Below are positions 30,782 to 36,495 of a stretch of DNA of 36,495 bases, in pieces. Made by a program: the position numbers and the translations under genes. Within the stretch, counting starts at the first letter, position 1. Each line of letters begins with the position of its first letter. Source of the DNA: Perkinsus marinus ATCC 50983 (lineage: Eukaryota > Perkinsozoa > Perkinsida > Perkinsidae); contig NW_003201482.1 of NCBI RefSeq assembly GCF_000006405.1, forward strand, positions 20,874-57,368, written 5' to 3'. Under the pieces are notes generated by a model. It saw nothing but the letters and a program-made list of their open reading frames with translations, was not told where the DNA came from and searched no databases.

Positions 30782-30995
30782 GGTTGGGGCCGCTATGCCA
30801 CCCCAAAATTGTATTCAAAATAGAGTGGCATAGCCACCCCACCAGAAGAAAAAATACCATTTTCTTTGGTGGGGCGGCTATGCCACTCCAAGATATGCCA
30901 CCGTAAAATCCTCTTCCTCTGTTGAGGCGGCTATGTCACCCTAAGGCATGCATCAACGCGACGATTTCCACTGGTGGGGCAGCTATGCCACCCCA
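30782..30995. repeat. Cluster of five short GC-rich palindromic repeats
   Basis: Copies of a unit close to GGTGGGGCGGCTATGCCACC, each an imperfect palindrome, occur at 30782-30806, 30823-30844 (inverted), 30866-30891, 30921-30944 and 30973-30995, with a partial ATGCCACCG near 30896. Starts are 41-55 bp apart and the spacers between them are unrelated and AT-rich. This is not a CRISPR (eukaryotic context, inverted copy, imperfect units). It could be a protein-binding array or a small palindromic mobile repeat. Confidence 0.75.
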
Positions 30996-31588
30996 AAAAA
31001 TGCCTCAAAATGATCAATCCGGATGAGATAGAAATTCTCGACGAATTGCCATCAGCAGTTTTCGCTACCAATCAGGTCAAATCCAAAAGACGCAAATGTC
31101 ATCCTGAGAGTCAGTGATGACATCATGTCTATGAAAATGCACGTCTCCTAGTAAGATGATAATGGACACCACCTTAGAGACTGGTGTCTATTAACATCTC
31201 ACTTAAGGTGAAATAGGCACAGAAATGGTGTAGAGAATAGCAATACTCTGAGCTTTATACTCATAACAGTGTCTAAATTTACTTGTCGCTACTATTCCAA
31301 CGAAACACTTCGCCCAAAGCGAGCTGTTCCCAGGGTCCAATTTTGCAAACGGAACACTATGCGAGAGCGTTGGCGCTCTCTCCAAAGATTCAGTTTCAAT
31401 ACAATCCTCAAGTCGAGGATTTCATCGAGGCTCATGAGTTTCGGTTTGAATCAGTCCGAAACTCCGACTGACCCAATCCAGATATGATGAGTGGTGATAT
31501 ATAACACAACAGAAATACTTATAAGTAGATGTGATGTGCATAACGCTGATGTCATTCCACCATGATACCGTTACCATAGATACTCAGT
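30996..31588. other. Intergenic, no supported gene
   Basis: Overlapping short frames at 31203-31487 on both strands carry no motif. Nothing else was seen. Confidence 0.3.
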
Positions 31589-32656
31589 TCAAAGCCGATG
31601 GCCTCTTTTCAATGTTACGAGGCATCCGCGAAGGCACTCCGTGAGCGGTCCAGCTGCTTTACTGGGACGAACCTGTGACACTTTCGGAGGGCTATCCATC
31701 CCAAGACTCATCGGCTCGCTGTGTATCAAGGAGACCGCAGCCGAATTGGTCGCTCTGGTCGAGATAGGGCTCGAGTTGGGCTCGATGTTCTCCATCGCTC
31801 TTCCGATAGCTCCAGGCTTCCTCAAATCATGATTGCCATCAAATTCAAGACCATCACAATATTCACGCTCCACCTGAACCCCGATATCTAAGCTGTAGTC
31901 TGGCTGATCCGTCTGCACAGCGACGTCCACAGAGCGAAGTCGTCCAGTTCTCCCCACCATGGCCGTTTCAATACGCTCCAGTATCTCACGGACCTTCCTC
32001 AACCCCTTAGCAGTATCAGATCTCTCACGTCGCTGGATAGCTTCACCGAAAGAACATTTTCTTCTGTCGTGAATAAGCGATTGATGATGGTCGAAACCAC
32101 AGTCAGACTCAGCTATTCCTCTACCCCATAGTGGACTCCCCACATCCAATGGCGTTGAGGTAAGTACTACTCGGCCAAAGCGACCTCTTCTCATTGGAGT
32201 TGTAGCTCCAATTGGGAAAGCGGTGCAACCGTTATAGACGGGCATCTCATCGAACCGTGACCGCGGCCTTCCGCTGGCCGTCAGCAGCTGATTCGAATAG
32301 GCTGGCAGAGATCGCAACGAGCTATCCAAGTCGGTCAGGATAGGCCTTACTCTCGAGGTCGAGTTCATTCGCTGTTCCGATCTGCCATAGAACGATTCAT
32401 CTCTTCCCAGTGGTGATTGTTGGTCTTCATAAAATTCACTTTCTTCGAAATGTGTACTGAGCTGTGATGATTTGTAATTCCTTAGAAGTCTAGCTTTGTC
32501 CCTCAGCCTCTTGATGTCATCAATGGACTGCGTCAGTAGCACTGACGAACAACTCCTTTGCTGTCGCCTACGTTGTTCAACGGCACTAGAATGCGATGCA
32601 CTCGGCAAGGTTGTGCACGACAAGCTGTGGAGCTGTCCTCTTGAGAGCCCTGGCAT
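31589..32656 (-). CDS. Uncharacterised 355-residue protein, single exon
   Basis: An uninterrupted - strand frame from an ATG at 32656, the longest non-repetitive single-exon frame outside the array. It is rich in Ser and Arg with low hydrophobicity, and has neither signal peptide nor membrane segment. A likely helical segment lies around DDIKRLRDKARLLRNY (about residues 46-61), and a second near GLRKVREILERIETAM (about 218-233) could form a short coiled coil. V-A-V-Q-T-D and I-G-V-Q-V-E repeat the pattern V-x-V-Q-[T/V]-[D/E] about 15 residues apart, a pattern also seen in coiled-coil and cytoskeletal proteins. No catalytic domain is recognised. Likely an intracellular, partly disordered protein, perhaps cytoskeletal; that role is a guess. 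Confidence 0.6.
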   Translation of the reverse strand: MPGLSRGQLHSLSCTTLPSASHSSAVEQRRRQQRSCSSVLLTQSIDDIKRLRDKARLLRNYKSSQLSTHFEESEFYEDQQSPLGRDESFYGRSEQRMNSTSRVRPILTDLDSSLRSLPAYSNQLLTASGRPRSRFDEMPVYNGCTAFPIGATTPMRRGRFGRVVLTSTPLDVGSPLWGRGIAESDCGFDHHQSLIHDRRKCSFGEAIQRRERSDTAKGLRKVREILERIETAMVGRTGRLRSVDVAVQTDQPDYSLDIGVQVEREYCDGLEFDGNHDLRKPGAIGRAMENIEPNSSPISTRATNSAAVSLIHSEPMSLGMDSPPKVSQVRPSKAAGPLTECLRGCLVTLKRGHRL

Positions 32657-33959
32657 TTAAAAGCGTTCAACCTTTCTACAGAATGCATGGGAAAAATTCA
32701 GATTCTTTCACAAGGTTATTGAAGGTTGATCCATTAAGCTCTCCGCCAATAATTTCCTCTTGCGAAAGCGAATTATCTTCCCAAATCAGATCCTTATGAA
32801 ACGACAGGGAGATAATTTCCGTCACACACATTTCTGCAATAAAGCATTATAAACGAGCGCCCCTCGGAACCATACAGGACCTCCTTGCGTGCAACAAATT
32901 AAGCCGACTCTCACACCAGAGTATTGTTAGAAACATCTCAACATGGATCAACAGTCATGAACCTGCAAACCTCATGCTTATCAGGCTGACGGCCAACATC
33001 ATTGGCAAGGCTTGCCCGAGTGGACATTGAACTCGACGGCTACATGCAGTAGAGATCAGCTTAGAGTGACGCAAATACTTAGGAAAGTTCTTGTTGTGTT
33101 TTTGTATGGCGTACCACGATATAGATAAATCCGCTGATCCAATGGGGTTCGTACTGCGGATTGATGCTGGCCTTGCGACCAGAGGCAGTGCTCCAACTCG
33201 CAAAACCACATGGAAACTTCCCTACAACAACGAAACCTGTCAACCAATACTGGTCTAATTAGACCGATAAATATCACAATGGAAGGGGAAGCAGAGATGG
33301 TCGATAACAGGTCAATATTTTCACTTGGTATTTGACGAAATCAATACTATCCCGGGCTTGGAGTCGCTCAGCAAGACCTAACTCAGTTACTAGATTGCCC
33401 GACTACAGGGCGAGCGATTCAGGTATGGTAGCGAAAGAATACAACACAGAATAATGAAGTCTGTCCTCATTTGGTCGCCACTGCCCCCTAGTCTCTCAGT
33501 CTATAGATGACAGCTACAAAGTACGAGCAGAATGCAACGGTGCGTGCAAGAATACCGTAAAAGACAATCCAACCGGCGGCTTTTGGAACTCCCCATCACT
33601 GCTAATTGACAACAAAATCATATACAGGAGATAACTACTGGGAGTCATGGTATATAACGTAGAGAATGGCGACTAGCAACGGTGCTGTCTATGAGTATCT
33701 GAGAACAGGTTAAGCATTGAACACACTAGCTTGACAGCTTGACAGAAAACTGGCGATTTGAATGTTAACGTTGGCACGCTTCTACCAGCACAGATTTCCC
33801 AGCGAGCCTATAGGTTACTCAGAGAGGAAGATCTCCAATTTCCATGATCTCACTGATCGCGACTGAACGCACTTCCACGGAATGACTTCTGTTATTCCTG
33901 AATTTCCTAAATTTTTCAATACTCCCCTTGTAGTGATATAGTACTAGAACGAATCACTA
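32657..33959. other. Intergenic, no supported gene
   Basis: It contains the presumed promoter of the 355-residue gene. Frames at 32955-33277 (-) have no recognised motif. Nothing else supported. Confidence 0.3.
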
Positions 33960-34170
33960 TGCAACCCACCAGTGTGGAACAGATGCGCATGGTCAACTAC
34001 ATGTGTTGGTGAAAATATGAACATTCTGAGCAAACTCTGAGAGATTCTTATTGGTTTCTGTACACTTCTACTTATTCGTATATAAACTTCTATAATGTAG
34101 CTTTGGAAACTCCTGAGCTCCAACTGAGGAAAGCGAACATATATTCTCCCAGCACTGCAGCCCACCGAGC
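33960..34170. repeat. Diverged direct repeat, left copy
   Basis: This segment aligns with 35325-35520 in the same orientation. Shared stretches include GGTCAACWACATG, TTCTGYACACTTCTAC and AACTCCTGAG. On the - strand both can be read to give T-H-V-V-D-H-x-H-[L/I]-F in one frame, which hints that the repeat was once coding. Confidence 0.5.
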
Positions 34171-34295
34171 TGAGTTTAATTCCTCAACTATTATTAAATA
34201 TACCCTAACGGTACCGGAGCATAATCATAGTCATCTAGATCATCACAAATCGCCAACGTTGGTATACACAGTAGTAGTGACCAACCACACACGAC

Positions 34296-34947
34296 CTAAG
34301 CGCACAGCAAGCCACACGGTACACTCTTCTTGTTCGTACAGGGATGGCAAGCAACATGTAAAGACCCCCAGTGACGCCGCTGCCTCGAATGAAAATCAAC
34401 GGTCCCAATATGAGGAAACCTGCACAGAAGTTTATGCATACGAAAGCGAGTCTTCTTGAGCGAGACAGATAGGGTCTCTGTAGTCACTTGCGTCACGGCG
34501 ATGATAGTGTTCAATAATATGACAGAAATATATGATTTTTGGCGCAGGCATGTGAAGAAAACAACGAAATCCCGAACGGAATCAACGTCTTCCGAGGGGT
34601 TGAGAAAGGCGCCAGAGAATCGAAAATATGGTTCGTGTGTGAGAGCCTTTCCAACGATTGGCTGAAAGTTCGGCTGGAGAATGTACTCGTGACGATAGAT
34701 GAGTATACGGAAGCACACCAGTAGTGAAGGGCAAGAGCAAGAGGCTTGCCAAGCCTATTCTTGTGAGGCCGCCCATGCAGTGATGATCCAATTCGTCGTC
34801 TGGTGTCACATATCTAGCGTTACGGTTGAGCGTTTTCTGACGAATTAAGAGTTGGGGCGTCAGAGCGGACAGAGTTACCGCAATAACCACGTATCTAAGA
34901 CCGGCGACTGCAGACCATGTCGTATCATGCGGATGCACATTCTCCAT
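34296..34947 (-). CDS. Possible membrane-protein exons, structure unresolved
   Basis: Two overlapping - strand frames are protein-like: 34947-34582, starting with an ATG and containing a hydrophobic segment (YVVIAVTLSALTPQLLI) and later LASLLLLPFTTGVL, and 34718-34296, containing SYISVILLNTIIAVTQV, a likely membrane helix. They could be exons of one spliced membrane protein, but I could not find a joint splice set that convinced me. The LLNTII pattern is seen in first helices of voltage-gated channels, which is too weak for a name. Confidence 0.25.
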
Positions 34948-34986
34948 GTAGTCCCAAAGTACTCGTACGCTGATATAGAGCAGAAC

Positions 34987-35308
34987 TCAGCAATCTTGTT
35001 TAGCTGACCTCAGTGCGCCATGCATAGGATCAGCATCGAAGTTTTCACAATGATTCGGATGAAACATGCACATTTGACACTGGAGCCCATTGCGACCATA
35101 CCAATAGTAAATATAAGAAATTAACAGCACCTGCATGGTGATAATCCGAGACTACTCTTGTTCGAAGGCTCACTTGAATGGAAATGTCAATGATGAACGA
35201 CTTGAATAGAACTGCTAGCGAGAAGAATTCAACTTTAGCGCTTGTGTTGTTCAGGCCGCGAGAACAGATCAAGTACACCACTGCTGCTATTAATAAAAAA
35301 CCTGCCAT
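34987..35308 (-). CDS. Small membrane or secreted protein, 92 residues, two exons
   Basis: Exons 35308-35174 and 35130-34987 are joined by a 43-bp phase-0 GT-AG intron, the same size class as other introns here. The ATG opens a hydrophobic N-terminal helix (MAGFLLIAAVVYLIC) that may be a signal peptide or anchor. Two more hydrophobic stretches follow (FFSLAVLFKSFIIDISI and VLLISYIYYWY), then a hydrophilic C-terminus with four Cys (CQMC, HC, terminal C). No family is recognised. It lies directly beside the right copy of the diverged direct repeat. The splice is predicted from consensus only. Confidence 0.4.
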
Positions 35309-35324
35309 AGCATTGCGATTGATG

Positions 35325-35520
35325 TGCACTGGTACCCGTGTGGGAAGATATGCATATGGTCAACAACATGCGTTGATGACAATATCCAAAATCTGAAAAA
35401 AAATGGGAAACTCTTGTTAGTTTCTGCACACTTCTACCAGAACTCCTGAGATCAGCTGAGAAAAAGAACATGAATCTCAACACTGCATCTCCAATTTTAT
35501 GCAACTTTCACGACCACAAT
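35325..35520. repeat. Diverged direct repeat, right copy
   Basis: Partner of 33960-34170, about 1.36 kb away. It lies between the 92-residue gene and the candidate exon at 35497-35760, so it may be a duplicated promoter or exon region. Confidence 0.5.
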
Positions 35521-35760
35521 TATTTGGCCTGAGGAATTACTCGACTCGCTTACTGAACCATAGGAAATTGCGAATCCCGTCAACAGCAAATTGTGCCCAA
35601 GTGATATCGTGCCTGTCTGCGAGGCGTAACCACGTCCTGATAGAACGAGCTGAGTGCCTATGAGTGCAGCGCATGGTGCCATACCCCGCGAATTCACATT
35701 GACCATTGGAGCCTGTGAACTTATCGTGTATACGGGGAAGGTGTGGTTGTTGATTGTCAA
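35497..35760 (-). CDS. Candidate 3' exon of an unknown protein
   Basis: The - strand frame runs through a beta-rich sequence (for example IGTQLVLSGRGYASQTG and QIIVVVKVA) to a TAA stop. It lacks an ATG at its start, but a good acceptor (pyrimidine tract then CAG) lies just upstream near 35775. The first exon was not located. The alternation of hydrophobic and polar residues suggests a secreted or surface beta-domain. No family is recognised. Confidence 0.3.
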   Translation of the reverse strand: MTINNHTFPVYTISSQAPMVNVNSRGMAPCAALIGTQLVLSGRGYASQTGTISLGHNLLLTGFAISYGSVSESSNSSGQIIVVVKVA

Positions 35761-35972
35761 CGACGAAACTGGAAAGGGTAGCGGTAAAGTTAGGATAGCA
35801 GTGCAGCACGGTTATCGTTATCCACGATTGACACTTCGAGTGATGGTGAATTTGATGATGATAATGCTGATGAGTTTGAAACACATGATCGATCGACATT
35901 ACTCTCCTCGAAGATTATCAATGTTAATTATCATAATTGCCTTAGTAACAGCATGATGATGATCATCATCAT

Positions 35973-36252
35973 TGATGATCATGATGATGGTAATAATGAT
36001 GGTAATAATGATGGTAATAATAAGGATCATGATGATGGTAATAATAAGGATCATGATGATGGTAATAATGATGGTAATAATAAGGATCATGATGATGGTA
36101 ATAATGATGGTAATAATAAGGATCATGATGATGGTAATAATGATGGTAATAATAAGGATCATGATGATGGTAATAATGATGGTAATAATAAGGATCATGA
36201 TGATGGTAATAATGATGGTAACAATAAGGGTTATGATGATGGTAATAATGAT
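35973..36252 (+). repeat. 36-bp minisatellite, about five full units plus partial copies
   Basis: The unit begins AAGGATCATGATGATGG and continues with TAATAATGATGG-type sequence. It is built from GATGGTAAT-like subunits, so it probably grew from a trinucleotide-like seed. The unit length is a multiple of three, so it stays open in several frames; in one + frame it reads KDHDDG-NNDGNN within an open frame 35953-36486. No start context, introns or domains support that as a gene. The last copies (near 36225) have drifted. Confidence 0.9.
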
Positions 36253-36495
36253 GATGTTGGTCTTGTTGGTCGATTGCAAATAGTACTCATAATAGTATCA
36301 AAGCCAGTGATAATGATCGTGATCCTTCATCCTACATTTCTATCTCGCACATTTCGCTTCCTCCAAGCTCATTTCCTCCTCTCAAAAGAGATACTTCAAC
36401 TCTCCATGAACCAGCAACATATTTACTGCCAGTGCTCACAACAAAACTCTGAGCCCCTGTCCCTGTATGGGACTCCTCTACCCTAACACACCGTA

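Noticed and set aside
30782-30995. CRISPR array
   Set aside because: Repeats are imperfect palindromes, one is inverted, spacers vary from under 20 to about 35 bp, there are no cas genes, and the context is eukaryotic.
34582-34947. DHHC palmitoyltransferase, suggested by D-H-H-C
   Set aside because: The flanking cysteine-rich pattern of that family is absent; the four letters alone are not enough.
35953-36486. Asp/Asn-rich protein encoded by the minisatellite
   Set aside because: The repeat length is a multiple of three, so it stays open by construction; the frame has no domain, signal peptide or good start context.
1-36495. Spliced-leader RNA gene as proof of Perkinsus
   Set aside because: I found no match to the expected leader (GGCTCAAG-type end), so the lineage stays an inference.

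Overview
This window looks like nuclear DNA of a protist, and best fits an alveolate of the Perkinsus type. Genes are split by very short canonical GT-AG introns (mostly 42-66 bp), lie on both strands, use the standard code, and include a eukaryotic cAMP-dependent protein kinase catalytic subunit rebuilt here from eight exons. The lineage is an inference; no marker gene proves it.

Positions 1-22000 hold an array of seven related genes (called G1-G7), all on the + strand. Each has three exons: a signal-peptide exon, a second exon of exactly 93 nt bounded by two phase-1 introns, and a long third exon. Their products are secreted proteins made of a repeated six-cysteine module (C-D-x-Y-C, S-Y-C-K-x-W, P-x-V-C, G-D-Q-P-C, then a last C) set among Thr/Pro/Ser-rich mucin-like linkers. 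G3, G5 and G7 are nearly identical nine-module proteins of about 688 residues. G4 and G6 are short two-module proteins with a Thr tract and a heptad tail. G2 has one module. G1 has four modules and a 1.17-kb array of 21-nt repeats. Every member carries a basic R-R-[L/I/A]-Q motif near residues 22-25, just after the signal peptide.

The stretch G3-G4-G5-G6-G7 arose by tandem duplication of a two-gene unit. Because the copies can be compared, two insertions can be dated after the duplication: a 2.58-kb element with a 9-bp target duplication that splits exon 1 of G4, and a 122-bp MITE-like element with a 3-bp target duplication downstream of G5. Conserved non-coding blocks lie upstream of the array genes: an AAGATA-N11-TATCTT inverted repeat before G3, G5 and G7 (plus an orphan copy near 3150), and a separate 36-bp block before G1, G4 and G6.

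The right part (22000-36495) is sparser and mostly on the - strand: a PB1-domain protein, the PKA catalytic subunit, a small secreted protein of uncertain structure (+ strand), a 355-residue unknown protein, and a small membrane protein beside a diverged direct repeat. It also holds a cluster of palindromic GC-rich repeats near 30.8-31.0 kb and a 36-bp minisatellite at the right end. Several stretches of 1-3 kb have no gene that can be supported.
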